A DNA stretch of 64,000 nt from an uncultured Lachnospiraceae bacterium (GTDB lineage Bacteria > Bacillota_A > Clostridia > Lachnospirales > Lachnospiraceae), in assembly GCA_951801245.1 (NCBI GenBank), contig CATOMC010000002.1:124001-188000 (forward strand), given 5' to 3'. A model generated the notes under the pieces. That model saw only the letters and a program-made list of their open reading frames with translations, did no database searches and was not told the DNA's origin. Of this stretch, positions 26,672 to 36,402 are shown piece after piece. A program made the translations under genes and the position numbers. Position 1 is the first letter of the stretch. Every line of letters starts with the position of its first letter.

Positions 26672-27415
26672 ATGGAAAAGTATATGTCTGCAAATAGAAA
26701 AAAAATACAATGCCATGTAAGTGTTGACGATACGGATGGGGTTTTTCAAGAATTGTGTGATGAAAAATACAGATCCATATGGCAGCATCCTTTTTGGTAC
26801 AATCTGCGCAGGCTTCATGAGAAATGGGGATGTTCATTTACTTTATATGTTTTTGGAGGATTAGAGAACAAACTCGATCTGTTTAAAAAGGAATTGATGA
26901 TAAAGGAATTACAGGAATGCAGTACTTGGATTAAGGCGGCGTATCATGGAAATGATTCGGAAGATATAGTTGCATTTCAAGAGAATTTCTGTATGACGAA
27001 ACGGTTTTTATCACAGTTGATGGGGGAAGATGCAATTGCTCATATCATAAGACTGCATCGATTTCAGGCGGCATATGATGTTGTAGATTATCTGGAAAGT
27101 CAGGGCGTAAAAGGTCTGCTTACGGCTGATGATAACCGTTTGTCTTATGATTTATGTGAAGAGCAGGTACAAAATCTGCGAAAGGAAGGTGTGGTACAGA
27201 AGGGCAGCATGATGTATCTTCACACGGATGTCAGATTAGAAAAGTGGGAATTTTTGACACAATATTACGATTGGAAGAAACGTGATTGTAAGATACTTGT
27301 GCTTTTTACCCATGAACGATATATAAAGAAAAGATTTTCTTTTGTTTTGCTTAAGTTGGGTTTGCTTTTGAAAATGGTTCATAGAAGTTGCGATGTAAAT
27401 TACATCTGTAAATGA
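26672..27415 (+). CDS. Polysaccharide-deacetylase-like (NodB-fold) protein
   Basis: This 247-residue protein begins with HVSVDDTDGVFQEL, resembling the first motif of NodB-fold deacetylases (paired Asp), then HPFWYNLRRLHEKWGCSFTL and AAYHGNDSE, in line with WbmS-like members found in O-antigen loci. The later His motifs are less clear, so activity is uncertain. Near the end is KRFSFVLLKLGLLLKMV, perhaps amphipathic or membrane-associated. It lies 46 bases after the radical SAM gene in the same operon. Confidence 0.62.
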   Translation: MEKYMSANRKKIQCHVSVDDTDGVFQELCDEKYRSIWQHPFWYNLRRLHEKWGCSFTLYVFGGLENKLDLFKKELMIKELQECSTWIKAAYHGNDSEDIVAFQENFCMTKRFLSQLMGEDAIAHIIRLHRFQAAYDVVDYLESQGVKGLLTADDNRLSYDLCEEQVQNLRKEGVVQKGSMMYLHTDVRLEKWEFLTQYYDWKKRDCKILVLFTHERYIKKRFSFVLLKLGLLLKMVHRSCDVNYICK

Positions 27416-27452
27416 TAGCAATAGTGCTTACTATAAAAGAGGAGAGAACAAA

Positions 27453-28550
27453 ATGAAGAAGAATTACTTAGAGAAAATGAAACAAAAGGCCAAAGATGTA
27501 CTTCCAAAACCAGTAGTGAGGCCACTGATCAGGTTATGGCATTGTTTCTTTTATTTTCGGGGAAGAGATTATTGGGGATTCAAAAGAAACTATGAGAAAT
27601 TTGGATGTAAGGAACCTTATATTCAAAATAAGATGAAATGGTTATTTTTATATGTGACACTTGGCGCAAGCGCGAAGGATTATTTTCTGTTTGATTTTTC
27701 TCATAAGAAGTGGGACGAGATTGACGAATTCGTTACACTTCGCAGACGCAGAAAATTTACGGAATCTTTGAATGCAAATGGACACAGGGAATATGTAGAA
27801 GACAAAGTATTGTTTCATGAAAAATTTAAAGAGTATACGCACCGGGATTATTTGGATATGAATAAATGTTCCTATGAGCAATTTCAAAAGTTCGTACATA
27901 AACATGGTGTGGTGATAGCCAAACCGGCGGATGGGTTTGATGGTAAGGGAATTTTCTTAATTTGTGAGACAGATGACATACAAAGCGCCTGGAAAAAACA
28001 GAGAGAAGACCATTACATATGTGAGGAAGTCGTAAAGCAGTCTGGGATATTGCATGAAATGAATCCAGGAACATGTAATACATTGCGTGTCAATGTCTTC
28101 AATGCGAATAGGAAGCCAAAGGTTATCAATGCAATATTTCGCGTGGGAAAGGGTGATGGGGTTGTAGACAATTTCCATCAGGGTGGTTATGCAATGATGG
28201 TTGATGTTGCTTCCGGTAAGGTATGCACAGACGCGTTAAACATCCATGGGAAAAGATTCTCCAAACACCCGGATAATAGGATTGCTTTTAACGGATTGGA
28301 AATACCATGCTGGAATAAGGTGGTAGAACTTGCAAAAAATGCCGCCAATATTATAGACGATGTGCCATACACTTCTTGGGATATTTGCGTTTCTACAGGG
28401 GGGGGGGTATTGATTATTGAAGGTAATACCTATGGAAACACAGATTTTCAACAATGCATTGATATGAATGGAAAATGGCGTATTTATAAACAATTTTGGA
28501 ATCTTGTGAAGACAGAAAGAAGATTACAATGGAAACGAAAAAAGGAATAG
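27453..28550 (+). CDS. Sugar-transfer-associated ATP-grasp protein with in-frame G10 tract
   Basis: This 365-residue protein matches the ATP-grasp family linked to sugar transfer loci: KPADGFDGKGIFL near 155 (ATP-binding loop), CEEVVKQ near 190, TCNTLRVNV near 208 and the metal-binding IIEGNTYGN near 325. Exact chemistry is unknown; ATP-grasp enzymes join carboxylates to amines or similar. A run of ten Gs (28398-28407) encodes STGGGV directly before the EGN motif and keeps the frame open here. A slip of one base would remove the last 50 residues and the metal site. The end overlaps the flippase start by 22 bases. Confidence 0.85.
   Translation: MKKNYLEKMKQKAKDVLPKPVVRPLIRLWHCFFYFRGRDYWGFKRNYEKFGCKEPYIQNKMKWLFLYVTLGASAKDYFLFDFSHKKWDEIDEFVTLRRRRKFTESLNANGHREYVEDKVLFHEKFKEYTHRDYLDMNKCSYEQFQKFVHKHGVVIAKPADGFDGKGIFLICETDDIQSAWKKQREDHYICEEVVKQSGILHEMNPGTCNTLRVNVFNANRKPKVINAIFRVGKGDGVVDNFHQGGYAMMVDVASGKVCTDALNIHGKRFSKHPDNRIAFNGLEIPCWNKVVELAKNAANIIDDVPYTSWDICVSTGGGVLIIEGNTYGNTDFQQCIDMNGKWRIYKQFWNLVKTERRLQWKRKKE
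28398..28407 (+). repeat. G10 homopolymer tract in ATP-grasp gene
   Basis: Ten consecutive Gs, in frame as read here. This is the longest G run I found in the window. It is an expected hotspot for slipped-strand mispairing and therefore an on/off switch candidate. Confidence 0.9.
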
Positions 28551-29983
28551 TCAGTAATTTTATTTGGAGGATTGCAGAAAGATCTGGCGCGCAGCTAGTC
28601 ATGATTTTGGTTCAAATCATATTGGCGAGATTGTTGGAACCGGAGGTATATGGATTAGTTGCGCTGATTACGATCTTTACTTCCATTTTGCAGGTGTTTA
28701 TTGAAAACGGCATGGGAAATGCCTTAATTCAAAAAGAAGATGCAGATGATCTGGATTTTTCGTCTATCTTTTATTTTAATGTTGTATTTTGCACACTTAT
28801 CTATGCTTTACTATATATTTGTGCGCCGTGGATAGCGGGTTTTTTAGGATATAGCGAGCTTACGATGGCTTTTCGTATATTAAGTCTGACCGTACTGATA
28901 TCCGGTGTTAAGAATGTTCAGCAGGCATACGTGTCCAGAAAACTGATGTTTAAGAAGTTTTTTTTTTCAACGCTGACGGGAACCATTATCGCTGCGGCAG
29001 TTGGTATAGGGATGGCATATGGAGGATATGGTGTATGGGCACTAGTAGCACAGCAAATCGTGAATCTTACTGTTGATACGATTGTCTTATGGATTACGGT
29101 CGGCTGGAGACCCCAACGGCGTTTTTCTGTTAACCGGGTAAGAAAGTTGTTTTCTTATGGATGGAAATTGATGGTATCCGCGCTGATTGATTCTATCTAC
29201 AATAATATGTATCAACTGGTAATCGGGAAAGTATATTCATCGGCAGATTTGGCATTTTACAATCAAGGACGTTATTTCCCGAGTGCTATCGTGGAAAATA
29301 TTAATGCATCCATCGATAGTGTAATGTTTCCTGTATTATCCAAAGAACAGAGTAAGGTTGAACATGTGAAGGCGATGACCAAGAGGACGATACAGGTAAG
29401 TACTTATGTGCTGGCACCTTTGATGATTGGTCTTGCCAGTGTGGCGCCGACATTGGTTGAGTTGTTGTTAACGGAGAAATGGATGAAGTGTGTGCCCTTT
29501 GTTCAGATATTTTGTATCAGATATTTATTCTGGCCAATGCATACGATTAATTTAAATGCGATAAAGGCGATGGGAAGAAGCGATATTTTCTTTCGATTAG
29601 AGGTTATCAAAAAGACAATCGGGGTAGCGTTCTTTGTTTTTATGATGAGATACGGGATTTTGGCTATAGCAGGCGCCCTGGTAATACAGTCATTGATAAA
29701 TCAGGCAATTAATGCGTTTCCGAACAAAAAACTCTTGGGATACTGTTATACAGAGCAGTTGGCAGATGCGCTTCCGGGTATTGCTTTGGCGGTTGTGATG
29801 GGAATCGTTACCTATGCATTACAATGGATTGCAGCGCCGTTAGCTTTAAAATTAATGATACAGGTATCTGTTGGCGCAGGCATCTATATTGCAGGTTCTT
29901 ATATATTTAAACTCAAGGCATTTCTATTTACCAAAGAAATGGTCAAAGGATTTTTGCAGTATAAGTGTGTAGGAAAACACTGA
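28529..29983 (+). CDS. Wzx-type polysaccharide flippase (MOP superfamily)
   Basis: This 484-residue protein has about twelve to fourteen membrane helices and the start pattern METKKGIVSNFIWRIAERSG, then LEPEVYGLVALITIF, as in WzxC/TuaB/SpoVB-like exporters. Such proteins flip undecaprenyl-linked repeat units outward, so this locus likely uses a Wzx-type route. The ATG at 28529, inside the previous gene, is chosen over 28496 because the family starts there; an AGAAAGAAG precedes it. No clear Wzz partner is in the window. Confidence 0.92.
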   Translation: METKKGIVSNFIWRIAERSGAQLVMILVQIILARLLEPEVYGLVALITIFTSILQVFIENGMGNALIQKEDADDLDFSSIFYFNVVFCTLIYALLYICAPWIAGFLGYSELTMAFRILSLTVLISGVKNVQQAYVSRKLMFKKFFFSTLTGTIIAAAVGIGMAYGGYGVWALVAQQIVNLTVDTIVLWITVGWRPQRRFSVNRVRKLFSYGWKLMVSALIDSIYNNMYQLVIGKVYSSADLAFYNQGRYFPSAIVENINASIDSVMFPVLSKEQSKVEHVKAMTKRTIQVSTYVLAPLMIGLASVAPTLVELLLTEKWMKCVPFVQIFCIRYLFWPMHTINLNAIKAMGRSDIFFRLEVIKKTIGVAFFVFMMRYGILAIAGALVIQSLINQAINAFPNKKLLGYCYTEQLADALPGIALAVVMGIVTYALQWIAAPLALKLMIQVSVGAGIYIAGSYIFKLKAFLFTKEMVKGFLQYKCVGKH

Positions 29984-30095
29984 GTTTACAAAAATCTTGC
30001 TAAATGCTTTTACGTTTCAAAAAAGAGTAGGAAAAAGGGTGGTTGAAAATAAACTCTAACAAAAAAGAGAAGCGAAGAAGGAGAGGAAAATTATA

Positions 30096-31442
30096 ATGTT
30101 TGAAAATAAGACGCAGGAACAGGCTAAGAATGAGATTTTCAGTATCATAACGGAGTATTATCAAAAATACATGAGGGAAGAGGATAAGCCGTTTGCAGAA
30201 GGCAGGGATGCCGTTCACTATGCGGGACGGGTTTTTGATGAACAGGAACTGATTTATGGTGTGGACAGTGTCTTGGAGTTTTGGCTGACAGCGGGACGCT
30301 TTACCAGAGAATTGGAAGATGCTCTGAAGGAATATTTGGGCATAAAATATGCGGCACTCGTGAATTCAGGGTCTTCGGCAAACCTGATCGCTTTTCAGGC
30401 ACTTACATCGCCCCTTCTGGAGGAGTCCAGGAGGATCAGAAAAGGAGATGAAGTGATTACGGTTGCGGCGGCTTTTCCAACCACCATAACACCGATTGTC
30501 CAGTTTGGTGCTGTTCCTGTGTTTTTGGATATCGAGATCCCCAGTTATAATATTGACGTTACCCGTCTGGAGGATGCTCTGTCTGACAGAACAAAGGCGG
30601 TTTTTATCGCGCATACATTGGGGAATCCGTTTAACTTGAAAGAAGTCAAGGCATTCTGCGAAAAGCATCATCTGTGGCTGATTGAGGATAATTGCGATGC
30701 CTTGGGATCAGAATATACCATTGACGGCGTGACTAAGAAAACAGGAACGTGGGGCGATATCGGGACATCCAGCTTCTATCCGGCACATCATATGACCATG
30801 GGAGAAGGCGGTGCAGTTTATACTGACAACCCGATTTTATATAGGGCACTGTTGTCTTTGCGAGACTGGGGAAGAGACTGCCACTGTCTTGGTGGGCATG
30901 ATAATATGTGCGGCCATCGTTATGAGGGGGATTACGGGGAACTGCCTCACGGTTACGATCATAAATACGTGTACAGCCATCTGGGGTATAACTTAAAAGT
31001 GACGGATATTCAGGCGGCGATTGCCTGTGCCCAGATTAAGAAACTCCCCGGTTTTGTGAAGCGCAGACAGGAGAATTTTAAATATTTGTATGAACAGTTG
31101 TCTGTTTTAGAAGATAAATTGTATCTTCCGAAGGCAGATCCGAATGCTTCTGTCAGTTGGTTCGGATTTCCGATTACAGTCAGGAACGCAGAGAACAGAG
31201 ATAAGCTTGTGCAGGCGTTGGAGCAGAATAAGATCCAGACCCGGATGTTATTTTCCGGGAACATGATCAAACACCCTTGTTTTGATGAGATGCGGGAAGC
31301 AAAGACGGGGTATCGTGTAGTAGGAGACTTGACAAACTCGGACCGGACATTGTTTGAAACCTTCTGGATTGGTGTTTACCCGGGCATGGCAAAAGAAATG
31401 CTGGACTTTATGGTAAAAGTAATGGTTGAGACACTTCGGTAA
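30096..31442 (+). CDS. rfbH: CDP-4-keto-6-deoxyglucose 3-dehydrase (E1, DdhC/RfbH)
   Basis: This 448-residue PMP- and [2Fe-2S]-dependent dehydrase removes the 3-hydroxyl on the way to CDP-3,6-dideoxyhexoses. It looks like an aspartate aminotransferase-fold enzyme, but the PLP lysine is replaced by His in SFYPAHHMTMGEGGAV (about 225-240), the mark of E1 enzymes. The cluster cysteines are in EDNCDALG and DCHCLGGHDNMCGHR (about 262-276). The ATG follows GAAGGAGAGG. It directly precedes rfbG. The reductase partner E3 (DdhD) is not in the window. Confidence 0.95.
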   Translation: MFENKTQEQAKNEIFSIITEYYQKYMREEDKPFAEGRDAVHYAGRVFDEQELIYGVDSVLEFWLTAGRFTRELEDALKEYLGIKYAALVNSGSSANLIAFQALTSPLLEESRRIRKGDEVITVAAAFPTTITPIVQFGAVPVFLDIEIPSYNIDVTRLEDALSDRTKAVFIAHTLGNPFNLKEVKAFCEKHHLWLIEDNCDALGSEYTIDGVTKKTGTWGDIGTSSFYPAHHMTMGEGGAVYTDNPILYRALLSLRDWGRDCHCLGGHDNMCGHRYEGDYGELPHGYDHKYVYSHLGYNLKVTDIQAAIACAQIKKLPGFVKRRQENFKYLYEQLSVLEDKLYLPKADPNASVSWFGFPITVRNAENRDKLVQALEQNKIQTRMLFSGNMIKHPCFDEMREAKTGYRVVGDLTNSDRTLFETFWIGVYPGMAKEMLDFMVKVMVETLR

Positions 31443-31485
31443 GTTTAGAAAGATGGCCGGATAAGGTTTAAAATGAGGTAAAAAT

Positions 31486-32604
31486 ATGTTAGATTTAGAA
31501 TTTTACCGTGGGAAGAAAGTACTGATAACCGGACACACCGGATTTAAAGGGACATGGATGTGTGCAGTACTGCTTGGGGCAGGCGCCGAGGTGACGGGGT
31601 ATGCGCTTACGCCGCCAACTTCGCCAAGTATTTATGAACTGACAGATATGGAACATAGAATGCATTCCGTGACGGGTGATGTCAGAGACTTACCGCACTT
31701 AAGAAAAGTATTTGACCGCGTACAGCCGGAGATTGTAATTCATATGGCGGCACAGCCGATTGTCCGGGAATCTTACAAGAATCCGGTACATACTTACGAA
31801 ACAAATGTTATGGGGACCGTTCATGTATTGGAATGCGTCAGAATGTGCCAAAGTGTGCGTTCCTTTATTAATGTGACCACGGATAAAGTGTATTTGAACA
31901 GAGAGTGGGAGTGGGGGTATCGGGAGAATGAGGAATTGAATGGGTATGACCCCTATTCAAACTCTAAATCCTGTTCTGAATTGGTCACAAGCTGTTATAA
32001 GAAGTCCTTTTTCCGGAATGAGAAAGGGGACAGGCAGGTGGCGATATCTACGGCAAGGGCAGGCAACGTGATCGGTGGGGGAGATTTTTCGGTGGACAGG
32101 ATCATTCCTGACTGCGTCCGCGCCGTTATGGAGAACCGGGAAATTGTGGTGCGCAATCCTTATTCGACCAGACCCTATCAACATGTGTTGGAGCCGGTTA
32201 TGGCATATCTGATGATCGCACAGAGGCAGTTTGAAAATATAAAATTTGCCGGGAATTATAATGTTGGCCCGGAGGATGCAGATTGTTGTACTACCGGAGA
32301 CCTTGTTACATTATTCTGCAATCAATGGAGTTGCTTTGCCGGTGATAAAGTTACGTGGAAAAATGTTGCAGATAACAGTCTGCATGAGGCGAATTTTCTA
32401 AAGTTAGATTGTTCCAGATTAAAGAACATTTTTCAATGGAAACCGACCTGGAATGTGGAACATGCCATAGAGAAGGTAGTGGAATGGACAATCGCATTTC
32501 GTGATGGAAAAGATATACTTCCGATTATGAATGAGCAGATTCGGGAATTTATCCTGCACGCAGCTATCGTAAAGAGGAATGAACAATGTTATTCAATTCA
32601 CTAA
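31486..32604 (+). CDS. rfbG: CDP-glucose 4,6-dehydratase (DdhB/RfbG)
   Basis: This enzyme converts CDP-glucose to CDP-4-keto-6-deoxyglucose with bound NAD. The 372-residue extended SDR has GHTGFKG (15-21), AAQPIVRESYKNP near 93, TTDKVYLN near 132 and the catalytic DPYSNSKSCSE near 155. It starts after AGAGGTAAAA and follows rfbH by 43 bases. Substrate comes from RfbF, encoded at 40861. Its 3' end overlaps the MBOAT gene by 19 bases. Confidence 0.95.
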   Translation: MLDLEFYRGKKVLITGHTGFKGTWMCAVLLGAGAEVTGYALTPPTSPSIYELTDMEHRMHSVTGDVRDLPHLRKVFDRVQPEIVIHMAAQPIVRESYKNPVHTYETNVMGTVHVLECVRMCQSVRSFINVTTDKVYLNREWEWGYRENEELNGYDPYSNSKSCSELVTSCYKKSFFRNEKGDRQVAISTARAGNVIGGGDFSVDRIIPDCVRAVMENREIVVRNPYSTRPYQHVLEPVMAYLMIAQRQFENIKFAGNYNVGPEDADCCTTGDLVTLFCNQWSCFAGDKVTWKNVADNSLHEANFLKLDCSRLKNIFQWKPTWNVEHAIEKVVEWTIAFRDGKDILPIMNEQIREFILHAAIVKRNEQCYSIH

Positions 32605-34072
32605 ATTTTATGCTATTCTATCCAATCGTCCTATTGGTTTATTACATTCTTCCTGCGAAAGTAAGATATGTCTGGTTACTGGCGGCAAGTTATTATTTTT
32701 ATATGGGATGGAACCCCAAATACGCGCTGCTGATAGCACTTTCAACGCTGATTACTTATCTATCCGGCTTATGGATTGAGAAACGGTCTCATAATCATCG
32801 AATGCAAAAGGTGATTTTGGTCAGTAATCTGGCTGCAAATTTAGGCATTCTGTTCTTTTTTAAATACTTCGATTTTGCCCTGGAAAATATCAATATGGTA
32901 CGCAGCAGATTAGGAGCAGGACTTATCGACAGATCGTTTGATGTTGTCCTGCCGGTGGGTATTTCCTTTTATACGTTTCAGGCACTCAGCTATACCATGG
33001 ACGTTTATAAGGGAACGATCAGGGCAGAAAGGAATGTTTTGAAATATGCCCTGTTTGTATCCTTTTTCCCACAATTAGTGGCAGGCCCCATAGAACGATC
33101 GGAGAGTCTTTTGCACCAGATCAAAGGGCTGGCCACAATGAAGGGGTTCGATTATGGGAAAATGGTTGACGGTGTGATCTTGATATTATGGGGGCTTTTT
33201 CAGAAGATGGTGATCGCGGATAGAGCCGCCATATTGGTGGATACGGTGTATGACAGTTACTGGCTGTATGGAAGCGTGGAACTTATTTTGGCCAGTATTT
33301 TATTTGCCGTTCAGATTTATTGTGATTTTGGCAGTTATTCCATCATCGCAGTCGGCACGGCCAAGATATTAGGGATAGAACTGATGGAGAATTTTAATAC
33401 TCCCTATTTCGCACAGTCCATCAAAGGATTCTGGAGAAGATGGCATATTTCCTTAAGTTCGTGGTTCCGGGATTATGTCTATATACCCCTGGGGGGGGGT
33501 ACGGCAGATCTGTCATCAAGTGCAGAAATCTGATGATTACTTTTTTGCTAAGCGGGTTATGGCATGGAGCCAGTTGGAATTATGTGATATGGGGAGGGAT
33601 TCATGGACTGTATCAGATTGTCGGTAATCTGACAATTCCATACAGAAGAAATATAAAGGAAAGATTTGCAGTAAAAGGCAACAGTATCAGCTACAAAATG
33701 GGGAAAGCGGCAGTTACTTTTGTACTGGTTGATTTCGCATGGATTTTTTTCAGGGCAGACAGCCTGTCAGATGCGAAGGGGATTGTGGAAGGCATCTTTA
33801 CACGGTGGAATCCATGGAAGCTGTTTGATCAGTCTGTTTATCATTTGGGGCTGGATGTGCGGGAGATACATATTTTAACGGCAGCGGTTGTGCTTTTGTT
33901 TCTGGTTGATCTCATACGGTATGGGAAGGATCAGATGATACATTGCTTTTTACAGGAACAGTGTATCTGGTTTCGATGGGGCATGATGTTTGTGCTGTTC
34001 TTTTCCATATTGATTTTTGGCGCTTATGGTCCGGCATTTGATGTCAAACAGTTTATCTATTTTCAGTTTTAG
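32586..34072 (+). pseudogene. MBOAT O-acyltransferase (AlgI-like), frame broken at a G9 tract
   Basis: AlgI-type MBOAT proteins move acetyl groups across the membrane for polysaccharide O-acetylation. The first frame (32586-33533) carries MLFNSLNFMLFYPIVLLVYY, PQLVAGPIERSE and SSWFRDYVYIPLGGG, then stops. The rest (NLMITFLLSGLWHGASWNYV and the final helices) continues in another frame to 34072 and holds the catalytic His of WHGA. The break is exactly at nine Gs (33491-33499); ten would restore a protein of about 495 residues. As read, the enzyme is off. I favour phase variation, with assembly error as the alternative. Confidence 0.88.
33491..33499 (+). repeat. G9 homopolymer tract in MBOAT gene
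   Basis: Nine Gs encode the conserved PLGG of AlgI-like acyltransferases and mark the point where the reading frame shifts. The tract lies between the two halves of an otherwise intact gene, upstream of the catalytic His. Confidence 0.9.
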
Positions 34073-34085
34073 GGGGAGGAAAAGG

Positions 34086-35498
34086 ATGCGCAGAAACATT
34101 ATGAAGGCGATATGCTTTTTACTGATTTTTGGTGTGCTGCTTACGCAGTATCACAAGGTCTTTTCTTTCAAATATGGGGATGGCATATATGATGTGACGG
34201 TATTTTATGAATTGCCGGAAAACAGTGTGGATGTACTGTGTCTGGGAAGCAGTCATGCGTTTGAAAATATCAATCCGAATGTTATGTGGAAAGAATATGG
34301 CTATGCCGCTTTTGACTTATGTTCTTCTGTCCAGCCAATGTGGAATACTTACTTTTACTTAAAAGAAGCATTGAAAACCCAAAAACCGCAACTGGTCGTG
34401 CTAGATGCCTATCGGGTTATCGAAACAAGGGAATATATGGATGATTCCCGGATCATAAAAGGGGTTTCCGGTTTGAAATGGTCTGTCAATAAAATACAGG
34501 CTTTGATGGCATCGGCGCCTCAGGATAGGTGGCTTGCATTTGGGATAGAGTGTATTCAGAATCATAACCGATATACGGGGGATATTTCCAAAGAAGATTT
34601 CTGTGAATACAAAGGGAATCCTGCATATTATGCCTCATGGAAGGGGCTGGGAAATGCCTTTAAGACACAGGCGCTTCCGAAGCCCGATGTGGTAAATGAT
34701 GGCACAAGGAGGGCGTTGCCTGCCAAGACAGAGTGGTATTATCGGAAAGTGATCGAGTTGTGTCAGCAGGAAAATATTCCCATGTTGATCGTGGTTGCTC
34801 CTTATGCCGGATACGAGGCGCAGCACATGCGGCTCTATCATGAAGCGGCCGATATAGCAGATGAATATGGCATTACATTTATTGATTTTAATGAGCAATA
34901 TGAACAGATGCATTTAGATTTTACGACCGACATAGCCGATGCAGACCATTTGAATTATATCGGAAATGTGAAATATACGACGTATCTGTCAGAGTATATT
35001 CATGCACATTACAAGGTGAGCGACAGGAGAGAGGATGACATACAGAAATACGGTTCCTGGGAGAAAGCCGCTCATTACTATGACAACAGCATATTTAACT
35101 ATGAACTAAAGAGCCAGAATGATTATCATAGCTATTTATCGATGCTTGCCGGCCTTACACAAGAGTATGAAATCTATATCATGGTACCGGCAAAGCAGGT
35201 GTCTGATGAAGAAGGGATAAAAGAACTGTTTGGGAAATGGGATTTTACCCCTTTGTATCGCATGGAGACGTATGCAAGGATTACCGCATCCGGTGTGACG
35301 GTATTTGATTCGGAAAAGGAATTCCCGTATGTTGCAGACAGGGGAGTACACAGGCTGGTATTTAGTGAGAATGGTGTAAACCTGGACGGCACGGATTATC
35401 AGAAGAAAGATGCAGGGATACAGATAATTGTTTTTGATACGTATAATGGTGTAGTGGCGGATTCGGTATCCCTGTCGGACGGGGCTGTTAACAGGTAA
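34086..35498 (+). CDS. AlgJ/AlgX/DltD-like SGNH acetyltransferase partner
   Basis: This protein of about 470 residues has an N-terminal membrane anchor and an extracytoplasmic SGNH fold: LGSSHAFENINP (nucleophile Ser, about 54) and DADHLNYIGN (catalytic Asp-x-x-His, about 285). In alginate and related systems this protein takes the acetyl group from the MBOAT partner and places it on the polymer. The ATG at 34086 follows GGGGAGG. It directly follows the MBOAT gene, so its activity probably depends on the frame of that gene. The last 120 residues are an extra domain I do not recognise. Confidence 0.82.
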   Translation: MRRNIMKAICFLLIFGVLLTQYHKVFSFKYGDGIYDVTVFYELPENSVDVLCLGSSHAFENINPNVMWKEYGYAAFDLCSSVQPMWNTYFYLKEALKTQKPQLVVLDAYRVIETREYMDDSRIIKGVSGLKWSVNKIQALMASAPQDRWLAFGIECIQNHNRYTGDISKEDFCEYKGNPAYYASWKGLGNAFKTQALPKPDVVNDGTRRALPAKTEWYYRKVIELCQQENIPMLIVVAPYAGYEAQHMRLYHEAADIADEYGITFIDFNEQYEQMHLDFTTDIADADHLNYIGNVKYTTYLSEYIHAHYKVSDRREDDIQKYGSWEKAAHYYDNSIFNYELKSQNDYHSYLSMLAGLTQEYEIYIMVPAKQVSDEEGIKELFGKWDFTPLYRMETYARITASGVTVFDSEKEFPYVADRGVHRLVFSENGVNLDGTDYQKKDAGIQIIVFDTYNGVVADSVSLSDGAVNR

Positions 35499-35521
35499 GG
35501 AATCGCGGGAGATGGCAGGAA

Positions 35522-36358
35522 ATGTTACATAAAACAATGGAAGTGATACGGATCATAGCGGCGTTTGCGGTGATTGGCTGCGTGTTCAGTGCGGTATTCA
35601 TTTTGAAAGCGGCAGATGCTAAGCCGTGGAATGATTTCGGCCTTGCAGGAAGAGGAACCAGGAAGGAGCCGTTTCTGATTCAGAATGCCGAAGACTTGAC
35701 CCGGTTCGCAGAACAGGTCAATACGGGGCATGACTTTAGTGGGGTGTATTTTCGACAGGTAAACGATATCGATCTGGGAGAGTGTGACAATTGGGTTCCG
35801 ATAGGTGCCTATGATTGCGGATATGCATTCCGCGGCGTGTATGACGGAGCAGGACACACGATTTCTAATATATATTGTAACGGAAATACATTGTTGCACG
35901 GCAATGTCGGGATGTTTGGAAAGTTGGGCGGTGTTGTATGTAATCTTGGCATAGAGAGCGGAAAGATGGAAGGAGCGTTTATCGGAAGCTTTGCCAGTCA
36001 TTCGGCCGGGGAGTCGGCACAGATCATTAATTGTTACAGCAAGGCGGATCTGAAAGCGTCAGGGCGGTGCGGAGGAATTGCGGATAATTTTGGAGCGGGG
36101 AAGATTATTGGCTGCGTATTTGCCGGGACATTGGATACGGAAGGAGATGCAGGCGGTATTGTCTCATACACAGCGGGAAATATTATAGGATGTTATGCCA
36201 ATTCACAATTGATCAATGAGCAGTTCGACGGGGAAATAGAAGACTCGTTTTTGATGAATGCAGATGATGTGAAGCATTTTATGAATCTCCCGGCATTGGA
36301 AATGAAAGTGGATAATATGGATGAAGATATACTGCCGGATTTGTACCGGTGGGAATGA
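35522..36358 (+). CDS. Secreted GLUG-type beta-helix protein
   Basis: This 278-residue protein has an N-terminal signal/anchor (about 8-30). Repeats of the GLUG type follow (GTRKEPFLIQNAEDLTRFAE; VNDIDLGECDNWVPIG; FRGVYDGAGHTISNI; GMFGKLGGVVCNLGIESG), which form a right-handed beta-helix. Such proteins are found at the cell surface as adhesins or matrix proteins; no enzyme motif is seen. It is the last gene before a pair of hairpins and closes the main operon. Confidence 0.78.
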   Translation: MLHKTMEVIRIIAAFAVIGCVFSAVFILKAADAKPWNDFGLAGRGTRKEPFLIQNAEDLTRFAEQVNTGHDFSGVYFRQVNDIDLGECDNWVPIGAYDCGYAFRGVYDGAGHTISNIYCNGNTLLHGNVGMFGKLGGVVCNLGIESGKMEGAFIGSFASHSAGESAQIINCYSKADLKASGRCGGIADNFGAGKIIGCVFAGTLDTEGDAGGIVSYTAGNIIGCYANSQLINEQFDGEIEDSFLMNADDVKHFMNLPALEMKVDNMDEDILPDLYRWE

Positions 36359-36402
36359 GATTATCTAATCAGGGATTGGACAATTGGAAATAGTGGCAAA
36401 GT

